A stretch of DNA of 64,000 nt. Source: Tricholoma matsutake (Eukaryota > Basidiomycota > Agaricomycetes > Agaricales > Tricholomataceae). The position numbers and the translations under genes were made by a program. The stretch is taken from positions 4,898,001 through 4,962,000 of the forward strand of contig AP026545.1 of NCBI GenBank assembly GCA_026075535.2, written 5' to 3'. Under the pieces are notes generated by a model that saw nothing but the letters and a program-made list of their open reading frames with translations, did no database searches and was not told the DNA's origin. Below, one piece after another: positions 38,801 to 50,025 of the stretch (within the stretch, counting starts at the first letter, position 1; every line of letters begins with the position of its first letter).

Positions 38801-40950
38801 TTATGCTTTCACCAATGAATCTTCACTTGAATCTATCAACCCCTCTGCCTTGACAACTGCGAGGGGTTCATCACCATGAGGTTGGGAACGCAACTGCTCC
38901 ACCGGAGGAGATGCATTACCGTTCTGTAAAGGTTTTGGAGGCGGAGGCGCTTCTCCCTGGAGACGAGATAGCTGTGGTACTATATCATGCCAGGCGGTCG
39001 GAGATTTGGGACTGAATCCATGGCTAGGTTTTCCGTCTGGATTGGAAGCGCCGGCATCGACCATTTGCGAATCGCCGTCATTGTTCGAATCGTTTCCTTC
39101 CCGGATATCTTTCTCGTATTGGTCTAGCTTGGCTTTGAGGTGCTTCGTGAGGTCTGGAGATTCGGGGCGTCCAAGCCCCAGGGTATCGTCGAGGACCCCA
39201 AAGTCCTCTGCAACTACCTCGTCACCGCTATCTTCGTCGTCGCTTTCATCTTTTGCAAACATTAATGTGCTTTGCAGAAAAGAAATGCCGCCGGTACTTG
39301 AGAGGGACCTAGAGAACCCACTCAACCCAGCGCTAGTCAGAAGGCCCTCAACTTTGTCCTCGGGGGTGTCCTGTTGGGTGTCCTTCAGGCTCTGCTGTTC
39401 AGGTCGCTTTTGGTTCTCCAGTTCGGTCTCTCGTCGGGCCCGAGCCTTAACGGCTGCCTGCCGTGCGTGAAACGCATCGATGCGGCGTTGCGAGTAGAGT
39501 TGGGGGGTAGTACTTGGAGTGTTATAACCATAATTTTTCTCGACACGATCGGTGATCCAAGCATACCATTCCTCTTTGGTACGTCCATGGAGGATAGCGA
39601 CAATCAAGATAGTCATGTTGTCACAACCAATTCCAGTTGAGGTTGTATCAGGCGCTAAGCAATGGTCGCAAATCATCTCGCAAATCTCCGAAAGCTCCTT
39701 GCCCTCAGAGACCTGATATCGAACAAAGTCGACTACCTGCTGCGAGCTTAGACAGTCCCAGATACCTACAGTGTAAAAAAAAACAAATTCAGCCTGTTTA
39801 CAATAAGGAAGAACGCAAATGCAAACCATCGCAGGCAAGCACAAAGAATTCATCTTCATCAGATATTTTATGTATGGTGACGTCAGGATCTGCTGTTATA
39901 ATTTGCTTTTCTGGTGATAATGAGTAGTTTTTCTTAAATTCAAAGTCGCCTATCGCTCTTGACAGCGCAAGATTGCCTAATGATCAAGGTTAGGACAATA
40001 CATGATGAGAACTTGGCATAACAAGGCTGACCGTTGACACGTCCGTATTCGACGTATCCACCAGCACCATGAATGCGTTGTTTTTCGACTAATGATGATG
40101 ATGTAGTGGCTCAATATGTCCTTGAGAAAAAAGATTGTTTTACCGTAATTTGTTGGTTTGTGATCTTCACTGAGATCCTGCACGTTCCCCTTGACGCTAA
40201 TAACCGATCGAGAATCACCGGCATTGGCCTAAAGTAAGTCGAGAAATCAATATGCACCGGCGAAGAGACTTCGAATAACATACGACATATATCTTCCTAT
40301 CGGAAGTTACTAAGGCTGCTACTGCAGTGCAGCCAGAGGGATCTAGCGCGTGGGCCGGATCTGACGACGAGCAGCTGTGAAATGGGGACTATAACAATAT
40401 CGTTGAGATCTACGTACCTGCCAAGAGGTCTTCATCGGTACCCAAAAAAGCTCTTTTCAAAGCTTCCTTGTATTGTTTCTGTTTATACGCCTCTTCCGCG
40501 ACTAAGCGTTTATGCACATTCTGCCCGGCAAACTTTGCAACTGTTCCACCTTGAATGGAATGTTACATATATGCGAATGATGGCATGACTATGACGCACC
40601 GCCATGTCCATCGTACACAGCGAAAAAAGTATTCGAGTCACTTTGACTCTCGTCCAGATCCAAGACAATGGAATGCGCATCTTCCATAGCTGACAGATGG
40701 CAGATTCAGAAAGAGAATTCATAACGTTTTCTCTGAGAACGACTCACAGAGTCTCCACCCTTGCATCTCTGAAATGCTGAAGAGAAATGCGATATTCCCG
40801 CCAGAATCTGAGTGCTTTGATGTCTCTGGAAAGAGCATGTTGGACTAATTCGAGATCTATGACGCCTAACTAACCTGGGAAAGAAAGTGTTTGTCCCTAA
40901 GGCAATGTTAGCTTGATCAAAAGATACGAATATCGAAGCAAGCTGACCAT
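38801..40950 (-). CDS. PTC2: Protein phosphatase 2C, Ptc2/Ptc3 type
   Basis: A Mg/Mn-dependent Ser/Thr phosphatase that in yeasts turns off stress MAPK and DNA-damage kinases. The start codon at 40948-40950 is followed at once by an intron, giving M then GQTLSFP, the usual N-terminus of the group. Later exons carry [35 protein letters not shown], the block [32 protein letters not shown] and [15 protein letters not shown]. The metal-binding Asp residues of ED, DGHGG, DCL and DN are all present. A long C-terminal tail, from about 39450 to the stop at 38801, is hydrophilic and Glu/Asp/Pro-rich, as in fungal Ptc2. Seven or so short introns interrupt the catalytic part. The start lies 240 bp from the end of the sugar transporter gene on the same strand. 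Confidence 0.93.
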
Positions 40951-41189
40951 GGCTTGTGATTCTTGAACCGAGACGGTGGGGGACCTACCACGAAAGATTT
41001 AGGTATAATGACACGTTGGGATAAAGAAGTAGCAGAATGAAGGACGGAGAATGGTCGTGTGTGGGATGCAGAGAGTTCCCTTATTTACACCTATTGATTT
41101 GATTGCACTATAGTTTTTGTCTGCCCATCTCTGTAATCGCAGGCATGTACTATTATACAACGAGATGTGGGCCAATATTATTTAAATGC

Positions 41190-43895
41190 TCAAACGACCG
41201 TCTCAACACCAACATCGTCCCCCTTGCGCTCCCTCTGCTCGAGAAGGTGCTGACTATATGATGGAGGATTGGGATGCTCAAAGATTTCGTTGATTTCCTC
41301 CAGAGTGAACCCTCTGGTCTCCACCACGAAGAAGTAGATCATCACCACTTCAAATACGTCCCAAATACAGAATATGATATAAACTGTGGAAATGAGATTC
41401 CGATGAGCTCTAACGATCGCTGGGTATAGTCTGATATGCACCTTTCCATCCAATCCTTTGCAGTGCGACAGGAAGGCTTTATTACCATCAAATCGGGTGG
41501 ACTTCATGCGTGAGTCAACTTTACGCACCCAAAAGTGTTGACGAGACTTGCTAGCTGAGTAATGATACCAAGGAAGGCAAGACCCTTGGCTCGCATTTCG
41601 TAACTAAGAACTTCTGCCGGATATAGGGCTTGCCTGCACCACCGAAACTCAGTGTCTGCGGCATAATTGAAGCAAATAATCCACAAACATGGGCGTCCAA
41701 CCAAAGGAAAAGATGACCATGAACAAGTAGATGAATGAAATGCCGGCATTCGCCCGTGGTATGCTGCCCACGGAGCTGAGAAGCCCAGATACAATCGCTA
41801 ATGTGACGACCAGCATGGAAGTCGCCATCAACAAATTTTTGCGACGACCGAAGCGATCAACCAAGAAAGATCCCTAAGTAACTGTCGTCAGAACAAATCT
41901 GATAGGAAGGATTTACCAACTCACACTTAGTGCTTAACGTTCCGGGGGTGGGTTGGTTTATTATTATAGTTCCTTGCCATTAAACAAGAGAAAACTCACC
42001 TCCAATGCTATTACGCGATTGATGACATTAGATCACGATGGAATTCAACGGAACTTACTATGAAGTTACACTGTTCACAAAGTTCAGAGTGAGTCTACGA
42101 TTTTGCGATTTGATCCCAGCATTCTGAAGCAGAATAGGAAGGAAGTATGTTATAAGACCGTTCCCACTTAGTTGACCTGCAGATAGGGGTGAGCAAGTAA
42201 CGATCGTCGACTGCAATCCTCTCTTACCGAACCAGCCTGTCATTGTCAGTGGTGCATTTATGATAAATCCGCGAATAAAGGAATTAATAACACACCAATG
42301 AGAACTACCATATAAGCGCGGTAACGATCTGCGCGGGTTCTGAACAAGGGTCTGAAATCCCACCACACCTCTAATAATTTATATGCCGGTGAGGACAAGG
42401 GCTGCAGAATAAATAAAAATACTCACTATCTACTCCATCGATTCGAATCTTTTCTTCAATTTCTTCCATTTCGAGGTCAATGAGGGGAGAATTGATGTCA
42501 CCAGTACTACTGTGGAACCTGGCTAGGATTGCCCGGGCTTCCTTTGACTTCCCAATGCTGTGAAGCCAACGAGGACTACAAGGATGATGTCAGTCCAATC
42601 AGTCAGGTTTGGAATCATGATTACTCGCGATTCGGGACACAGGAAGACCAAAAGCACGTTTAAGGAAGCAGGTACGATCTTACTTCACTTTAGCCCTTGA
42701 TGACCACGAATGGAAATATTGTCTGGACTGACCTGGATCCACAGAGGTAAGCGCCAGGATAACTCACTCTGCCATCTTCCTGTCGGGACCATCATTCCAG
42801 TGGCAGCAATTTGGCCGACGTAGTAACTGAATAATGACATTTGGTTTGGGAAATCGACAATGACCAGGATACTAACAAAGAATTCAAGAAACCGAGATAA
42901 GCGCCTCGTGACTGAGGCGGCACCAACTCCGCAAGGAAAGACTTGGCTGAAGTAGCGGCACATAAGGTACCAAAACCTGAAAAGCAACTTGTTGGAAGGG
43001 CAACTTGGGACGATTGGTCAAGAAAGTCACCGGTCAAGAAGCGGCCTCCAAGAAATCTGGGCATAGAAGTTGCAGTGGCAGTTATTATAACACCAGTTCT
43101 GAATTGCTCAAAAATGAAGGTGTGTGACTACAAGGAAAGAAGAAACGTACATCACAGCTGCATTGCCGAAAAACATAGAGAACCTGCGTCCGAATCTGTC
43201 CGGGAGGTACGCTAGATTGATTGTCGATTATGAGGCGCGACACTGAGCATGTTTCAAAACTTACCAGATGGGATAGTTCCACTGGACGTCTCTGAGCACT
43301 GGTGAATGTTCGCTGCGTGGAACTAGAATACGTACCAAACCGATCCACTATATAAAGTTGTTATGAATTGGGGCGGGGGTAATAAATCAGGATAGGGGAT
43401 GAAGATCAGCGTACACCGTATACATTCCAAAAACAATTCTGCAGCAAAATCAGCACGTTGAATCAAATAGAAAGAAAAATCTCACGATGTCCCAACTCCA
43501 GCACCGCTCAAACCAAAATAGTGCTGATACTGCAACATACCATTGACCCCACCCATGACCTAATCAATCATAAGCTCATGCGTGATTTTTGAAGGAACAG
43601 AACGATAAAACAAACAGTTCCATCAAATCCATTATCACCTGAACAACAACACGCTACCAAAGTGACGAAATACATCTAGAAGTAATGAAACCTGATGAGT
43701 TTGCAAATATCAAATGTATGCCAGAAGTACCTGAAATGCACGCCAGCTAAACGTTGTAACCCCAGGATCCACTTCCAACGCCGCCTTCAACGCAATCTGA
43801 CGCTCCTGCGGTGTCTTCGGCGAGGGAAGAGTTTCTATGTGCTCAGGTATTGTTTTGGCGATGGATGAGCGAGAATCATCTTTACTGCGTGTCAT
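41190..43895 (-). CDS. MFS sugar transporter (hexose or lactose permease-like)
   Basis: A 12-span sugar porter of the major facilitator superfamily in the plasma membrane; the substrate cannot be told. The start at 43895 gives MTRSKDDSRSSIAKTIPEHI, a hydrophilic N-terminus with PQERQIALKAALEVDPGVTT as in fungal lactose-permease-type carriers. More than a dozen short exons follow. Motifs seen: FLAELVPPQSRGAYLGFLNS, YYVGQIAATGMMVPTGRWQS, PESPRWLHSIGK (before the central loop), VDRFGRRKNLL, YPAEVLSYEMRAKGLAFLG and the C-terminal FFVVETRGFTLEEINEIFEH. These are the R-G-A-Y, P-E-S-P-R-W, D-R-x-G-R-R and V-E-T-R-G signatures of the family. The stop is at 41190. Some exon joins are not fixed. Confidence 0.9.
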
Positions 43896-44245
43896 GGGGG
43901 AAAGATGGGGCTTCAGCTGGGAACAATAAGTAACTACCTTATACCTATAGCAGAGAGGGGTACAGTTTGCATACCAGGTCACAAGCACCCTAAAAATGTC
44001 AGATGATCGCGTGCCTCTCCATAGGTAACCATCAACTTCGTAGCATGTGCTGAACCCAATGTGTCAGTGGACTAAGTATGTAATTTGGCGCACGAAGAGG
44101 GCCGACATGTTTCGGGCTTTTCCTCCCGCAGGCGTCTATAACAACGTCATGATGGTTGGTGGTGGGTAACTTGCGGGTACCAGGGCCGTGACGTATTATG
44201 CAGTTATGAGGCGCGAGACCAGCGAACATCATTTCTGTGAAGTAT
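43896..44245. other. Intergenic spacer upstream of the sugar transporter
   Basis: 350 bp that include the promoter side of the sugar transporter gene. No gene or element end is seen before the target duplication at 44246. Confidence 0.5.
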
Positions 44246-44710
44246 GTTGACCAAGGACCCCGGATTATGCCTACCAAGCCTAGATCCCAAAAAGTCGCAA
44301 TTTCAGCTTTTCTGTCCGGACACTTTTGTTCAATTCCTGTCCGGATTGCACCTAGCCTCCACCGACTTTTTGGGCTCCACACCTTCCTAAAAAGGAAAAT
44401 TTCGGCTGATGGACGTGAAGAAGTTCACAAAACCGTCCAAAATGCATCAAAAATGCCAAAAATCAAGTGTTTTGACATCTTTCGTGACAATTTCAAAGTT
44501 CCCTGGAGCGAGTTGGATGGGTTTTGGAAAAAATTTCGGTCTGACCCACCACATCCTGTCCGGACTGGACCCAGCATCTGGCCCACACTGGCCCCAACTT
44601 TTGTCCGGACATCCACCAAGCTGGGATCTGGCTTATTGGCTGCAAATGTCCAAAACCTGTCCGGATTGGGACCAAGCCTTGGTAGGGATAATCCGGGGTC
44701 CTGTTGACCA
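44246..44710. mobile_element. hAT-type MITE, 449 bp, with 8-bp target-site duplication
   Basis: The element proper is 44254-44702. Its ends are inverted repeats: the left begins AGGACCCCGGATTATGCCTA and the right, read inwards on the other strand, begins AGGACCCCGGATTATCCCTA. 33 of the first 37 positions match by eye. It is flanked by a perfect direct repeat GTTGACCA at 44246-44253 and 44703-44710, the 8-bp duplication typical of hAT transposases. Inside, the motif TGTCCGGA occurs five times in the same orientation (near 44314, 44340, 44568, 44604 and 44659). There is no transposase gene, so it depends on another element. Frames inside it are not genes. Confidence 0.9.
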
Positions 44711-45671
44711 CCGATTACAATGGAAGCATCGAGATATATTTGGTCTGATGCCAAGAGATTTAAGGCCTAGGGACAAAGCGAGAAACCTCGAGCATACTCC
44801 ACACCGAGGTCTACCGGTCGCGAATCAGTAATAATACTAATATGACAGAAACATGAACCAATGGCAGGAGCTGTGCCACCAAAAAACTAGCGTGACTGAT
44901 ACAGTGGAGGGGAGGTCGCAAAATCGAGCGGTGTCGGACAGTCACGAGCGCGAGACGACTGGGCCATCTGTAGGGTTGCGGGAAATTACCGGTAAATTAC
45001 AAGGGGTACCTAGTAAATTTAAAATACTTCACGTGATCAATTCATGTGATTTTTAGCAGGCATTTTTAAAATTTCCATTGCTCACATGCATTCAGATTCT
45101 CGTCATAAACGTGGGTTCCAAGGGTAAGGAGCGTTTTTGCTAGGGTTCGGTTACTAAAAAAGGCATAATATTTGACTTGGAATTATTAACCAAGGGGGTG
45201 TCGGGACCGAATTTTTTTACATCACGTTGTTATTCGACGCTAAATGGGCTAGGAGTTTGAAATCTGGAGTCTGTTTGTCCATCTGAGCAGTGGTTCTTGA
45301 GTTATGATAATTTTCGGAAAAGTATTTGAATTAAATTAAATTTTTTCTGAAATTTTTTTTCGAGTCAGACAGGCCATTGGGACCATTTTCACAAAAAGAT
45401 TTGGACTGTTTCCTAACATTACCACCCTTGTATGCTTCCAGGCAAGAAAACATTGTATCTGTCCCCTCTGTGAAAATTTGGTAAGGCTGGAATTTCATCC
45501 AAATTTCATCCCCTCATACACCATTCTTGCAATGCGACATGGAGCATTTGGATTACGTTTAAAGAATTGGGCAATCACATTACATGCTTGTTTACAATTC
45601 TCTTCAGGTTCCCATGAGTTGTTTTTGTCGGTATAGTTCTTTCACTTTATTAAGAACTCCACTTTATTTTG
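44711..45671. other. AT-rich intergenic or old repeat sequence
   Basis: About 960 bp with no gene. From about 45050 it is AT-rich with T/A runs (near 45320-45360). It could include the downstream flank of the minus-strand gypsy fragment that begins at 45672, but no LTR match was seen on the other side of that element. Confidence 0.4.
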
Positions 45672-45995
45672 TCAAAGACATGAGTCTAGAATTTCTTCAA
45701 CTACATATTCTGGAGCACCTTCTACAGTTATTGGAGCTTGTGGAGTAATTTGTTGGCCAGGAATAGTAGGCAGGCAGTAGGGGCATAGGCAGGAAACATT
45801 AATCTCGGGATCAATCTTGAATGATTGAGGTAATTTTAGCACTACCACATTAGGCAAAATTGCTTTAGAGATCACATATGCAACTTGGTTCTCTGTGAGT
45901 TTCCTAGAAGGTTGTGGAATATTAAGGTCCTTGGTACTTAGCCATACCAAGTCGCCGACATTGTACTCTGGAGTGAGAGCTTGAGTATGATCCAC
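45672..45995 (-). pseudogene. Gypsy element 1, 3' fragment (end of integrase, start of chromodomain)
   Basis: The frame has YNVGDLVWLSTKDLNIPQPS, a block that follows the integrase core in Ty3/gypsy Pol, then IDPEINVSCLCPYCLPTIPG and finally PEYVVEEILDS, the first strand of a chromodomain. It stops there (CL, stop), so the chromodomain is cut short. The integrase core, RNase H and most of RT are missing upstream, where hAT and kinase sequences lie instead. It matches the orientation of the gag/protease/RT fragment at 50026-52395, so the two are probably one broken element, or two copies of one family. Confidence 0.75.
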
Positions 45996-46601
45996 ATGTC
46001 ACATCATATCATCACATGTAGGGTGTAGCACAGGTCACACCGCAGGTAAATTTTCACACACCACACCTGCATAGTGTTTGAAGGTCCAGTCCATAGGACT
46101 GACAAAAGACTGAGGACTGAACTGAACTGACACTTGGTCCAGTCCATTTTTTGGTTGCAGTTGCCCAGATTTGGGGTCAGTCTAGTGTTGCCGCAGCTCA
46201 GTCAGTCACAACTCGGCTAGCACAGCCACCTATTGAGCCGGAAGTCGGCTCGGTCATTGCCGACTCAGCCAAAACCCTGGCTAAGTATAGCCCCTCAACT
46301 GGCTCCTTCCATTTCCGGCTTGAGCCGGTTTCGAGCCAGCTGAGTCACCGTCTTGAAAGGAATTACTATCAAAGGCTCGAAGCCACCAGTATGAACAAGA
46401 AAATGTATTAGTATGATACAACCAATACAAGGATACAACAACAGGTTAATAAATAAATGTTCGAGGGTAGCCTGGAATCTGGATATATCAAGGTAAAAAA
46501 GTACAACACCAAGTGATGCATTGACAGATCATGGATGAAACTAACATGTACAGAGCCTTAGAATTTAAAGGCTGGAAGTTACTGATAGACACACCATTCA
46601 T
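45996..46601. repeat. Repeat-derived spacer with a hAT-like terminus
   Basis: Contains repeated GGTCCAGTCC/GGACTGA motifs (46080-46150) and, at 46182-46194, CTAGTGTTGCCGC followed by GCTC-rich sequence with many GCTGAGTC/GACTCAGC-like units to about 46360. The same 13-bp start recurs at 60576-60588 inside element 3, suggesting one end of a hAT-related nonautonomous repeat. A matching opposite end was not found. Confidence 0.4.
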
Positions 46602-47692
46602 CTAGACCCCTGCCCTACTCAGAGTCTCAGACTCCAAACTAAGAATCATGCCAGTGACACCAGCGACACCCAGCAGCTGAACCCCTGCAGCTTCCCAGTC
46701 AAAGATGCCATCGTCATAATATCCATGTGCGTCGAAAAGGTCTTGAAAGAGGGATTGTATATATTGGTAGTCGGGTTCAGAATCAAATGAAAGATGGTGT
46801 GTGTAATCGAGGAAGATGCGGAACTCGTCGGGAAGGCCAGCACATAGCTCAGCCATGGTTGTGTTCCACTTTCTCTGCATTATCCGTCAGAACCTCTGCT
46901 TTCTTGATGAACCTTCCAGGCATTGCCAGGGAAGTGATCCACAGAGGAAGTAGATGAGAATATGTGCTAGCGACTCCAGATCATCGCGTCGCAAAGGCTC
47001 AATGCCCAAGTGGCCATTGATAGACATGTAGCAAGCTGTTCCAGTAAGATGTTTGTGTACTTGATAAGGAATGTGAGTAAGTGTGAATTCATCACGATAC
47101 CGATTTGCAAGACCAAAATCAATGATGTAAACCTTGTGTGAATCTTGATGGATCCCTATAAGAAAATTGTCGGGCTTGATGTTGCGATGGACAAAGTGGT
47201 GGAGGTGGATGTGCTCAATATGTGAGATCTATGAGTAGAAGATGAGTGTGTGATGAAAGACAAACACAACAATCCAGTACCAAGCAGTGTGCCAGTTTAA
47301 GGACAGTCTTGAGGGTGAAGGTGCAATTGCAAGCAGTGAAGAGGTCTTTGAGTGATGGCCCAAGAAGACTCATAACCATAGCCTTGTACCCCCGTTCAGT
47401 TCCAAACCAGAACACATGAGGGATACCAGGTGAAGAAGTGAGAGACTTGTAAACCTTCCATTCCTGGGCAAGCTTTGGATGATCTGAGTCCAGAGGTTCC
47501 ATCTTCACTGCCACATTCTCTCCATTAATGACATTGCATGCAAGATATATGTCCCCTGTATTACAGAATATTTGTTAAGATGAATATTGCAAGAGAAACG
47601 ACTTGAAACGCACCAAAAGATCCTGAACCAATCTTTTTATGAAGCCTATACTTTCCACACACTCTGAATACACCAGGAGGTAGATCTCCCAT
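46602..47692 (-). pseudogene. Casein kinase 1-like pseudokinase
   Basis: Minus-strand, three coding exons. It starts MGDLPPGVFRVCGKYRLHKK with the glycine loop IGSGSFGDIYLA (a codon is split by the first intron) and the ATP lysine in VAVKME. The CK1 blocks IPHVFWFGTERGYKAMVMSL and LLGPSLKDLF follow, then FVHRNIKPDNFLIG, IIDFGLANRYRD, GTACYMSINGHLGIEPLRRD and LPWQCL. The catalytic Asp of the HRD motif is Asn, and the family GTARY is GTACY. After LPWQCLEGSSRKQRF an in-frame TGA interrupts the frame, which then continues MQRKWNTTMAELCAGLPDEF to 46602. All three defects can be explained by CpG transitions (GAC to AAC after C; CGC to TGC; CGA to TGA). CK1 is normally a Ser/Thr kinase of membrane traffic and signalling. 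This copy looks inactive and truncated, and lies among transposons. Confidence 0.85.
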
Positions 47693-47846
47693 CCCTCTGC
47701 ATAGCAAGCAATAAGTGCTGAGAGGAATTAGTGGGGAGACAATAGAGCAATAGTTGAACGACCCATGCATTGATAACGCAGATGTTTGAAGTTTGAACAT
47801 GCTTATGTCAGCCACTTTCTTCAGCGAATAAGTGAGTGTTAAAGGG

Positions 47847-47856
47847 TATATATATA
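47847..47856 (-). promoter_or_regulatory. TATA box of the CK1-like pseudogene
   Basis: A perfect TATATATATA lies 155 bp upstream of the start codon at 47692, at a position that fits a core promoter with a modest 5' leader. It is the clearest TATA element noticed in the window. Confidence 0.45.
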
Positions 47857-48143
47857 GAACAAGACTGTTCAAATTTGTAGTACAACATAGGACAGCGCTA
47901 CACAAGCATGATACAAGTACAAACTTTACTGCACAAGATGAGTGCGATACAAGTACATATGAGGTATCCATAGCAAACCAAAGGAAACATCTGCAAGCAG
48001 CCAGCGAGTCATTGAAATTGAATATCAAAGGAATGTCTGAAGTAGAAAACCATCAAGCGTGCAAATTTGGACATGGGATAACAAGCCAGATGACTCAGAT
48101 CCCCAGTCAGTCAGCTCCTTCAGTCGCAATCAATAATGTCTTC

Positions 48144-50025
48144 TCATTGAGTATCAGTGTGTTCATGATGAACCAATTCAGCCAAGACGTCAGTGTTGTC
48201 ATTGAATTTGATGGCTAGATCGTTCTCATCAGTAAGAATTCCTTCGGTGAAGTTGAAAGGTTCTTTGGAGAACCCAAATTTCAACATCTGCAGCGCCTCC
48301 ATGAGGACAGGACTAAGCCTGTTGCGACAAACAGTGTCCATTTCAGCACTAGATGAAAATGCATGTTCACAAGGCACAGATGATGCCTGGATTGTGAGAT
48401 AATCCATCGCAATAGCAAAGACCATCAGGAAATCCTCGCGGTGCATCTATGCAGATATTGAGTGGTGGGTTTAGCTGTCAAAGATGCTTGGATCACATAC
48501 TTCCCAGAATTTAAGAATATTGATGTCAAGCTTAGCCAGAGTGCCAAAAGCATATGTGGAATACTCTTGATCGACACTCTGAGTGTCAAGGCTGTTGTCA
48601 GCCCAATTCAGTTCATTGTCATCGTCGAGGGTTAAGTGCGATGGAAGGCCGAGATTGACATATCCGAGCAAGGTTTTTGTGCGAGGACCGATGGCTTGTG
48701 CTGGCACGGCGCTTTGTTCATTCAACTTCCTCCAGTACTTTTCCATCCATTGCATGAGGATTGGTGTGTGCTCTAGCACTGTAAAGCTGTGATGCAACCT
48801 ACCAGTTTCTTGATCATATTCTCTGCCATCTTGGCATATCTGTTATCCCAATGCTCCACAATCCATGTCATACACATCCCAGGATGAACATCTGAAATGA
48901 TTTAGACAATGTTAAGCACTTGAAAGTCATACTCACACATAGCTATGACATATGCATCAGTATCATCCATCCACTTGTAATACTTTGTTGCGAAGTCGAG
49001 ACCAATTTGGATTGCAGGAGTGAGATGTGCATTTTTCTCGGCGAGTCATTCCCAGCGGGACATGAATTGTTCAAATGATGGAATGGCGCCAGCTAGAACG
49101 GGTGTTTTCTCTTTTGACATGACTTGCTGCACCTTGTGTGGGAACTGTAGTATTGTTATGAGTCTGGATCAGCAATGTTTCGGTAAAGATGACATACCTG
49201 AAGAACACCGATGATGTCCATAATCTGTTCCCATTCCTGATTGGACATTCGGAACTTCTGAAGCTCCCTTCTATCTGGAGATTCCATGTTGATGTAGTGT
49301 TTGAGGGGCTAGTTTTGACAGGTCAGTGATAAGCTGCCAGAGGTGAAAGGAAACTTACTTGACAAAATTCCTGAAGACAAACCAGCATTTGATAGGTGCT
49401 GTCCCACCGCGTCTTAACATCTCGAAGAAGTTGCTTGGGCTGAATGGAGATAGCAGATCCTTGTGCATCTTTCCACCAGCTGTACTGGTTCCCACCTTTG
49501 ATAATATTGGTAAAACATTCAAATCGTTGTCCAGAGGAGCATATTTTTCTGATAAGCCCTTGTGCCTTGTTGAGGAGATCACCAGGAGATCGATCCTCAA
49601 GGGAAGTGACGATGTTGGTGCCATCATCACCACCTTCATCTTTGTCACTGCCCTCATCACCCTTGCCATCTTTCTCATCTGCTCAAGTATCAGCATCGAC
49701 ACCATTGTTCAAGGCTTTGATAGTATGTTTCGCACAGGTCTTGATGACATGGGGAAAGCACTGAATATGACAGTCTTTGAAATGGAAGGAAACTGTGATG
49801 TTGGGAGGAAGTTTCTGGTAGATGTCGCCGAGTGAGCACAGGAAAGCGTCGTTGTTTGGTGCCATGTCCAATGTCCAGCGGGAACCCTGAAATCATCATA
49901 TTTATATTACATAGAAGCTACAACATGACATGTTGGAAATCAATACTCACATCGCCCCCATTCACACCAGCACGATCAAGCAACTGATATACAGCTTGAG
50001 CAATCCTGGGACCGGTGTGCTGTCC
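48144..50025 (-). pseudogene. hAT transposase, 5'-truncated and decayed
   Basis: Starting abruptly near 50025, the reverse strand reads AQAVYQLLDRAGVNGGD, an intron, then GSRWTLDMAPNNDAFLC, HFKDCHIQCFPHVIKTCAKH, WWKDAQGSAISIQPKQLLRD, VKTRWDSTYQMLV and DFATKYYKWMDDTDAYVIAM. The C-terminal hAT dimerisation block follows: AIAMDYLTIQASSVPCEHAF, then SSSAEMDTVCRNRLSPVLME. These are standard blocks of fungal hAT transposases. The N-terminal BED finger and first catalytic region are missing, replaced at the boundary by gypsy sequence. In-frame TGA codons occur after DADT (about 49681) and after SRWE (about 49049). The family's CER and RNR arginines appear partly as His or Cys, consistent with CpG decay. 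It is not functional. Confidence 0.85.

Noticed and set aside
44237..44831. Open frames of 109-156 codons over the MITE
   Set aside because: They run across the element ends and the target duplication, so they result from repeat sequence rather than a gene.
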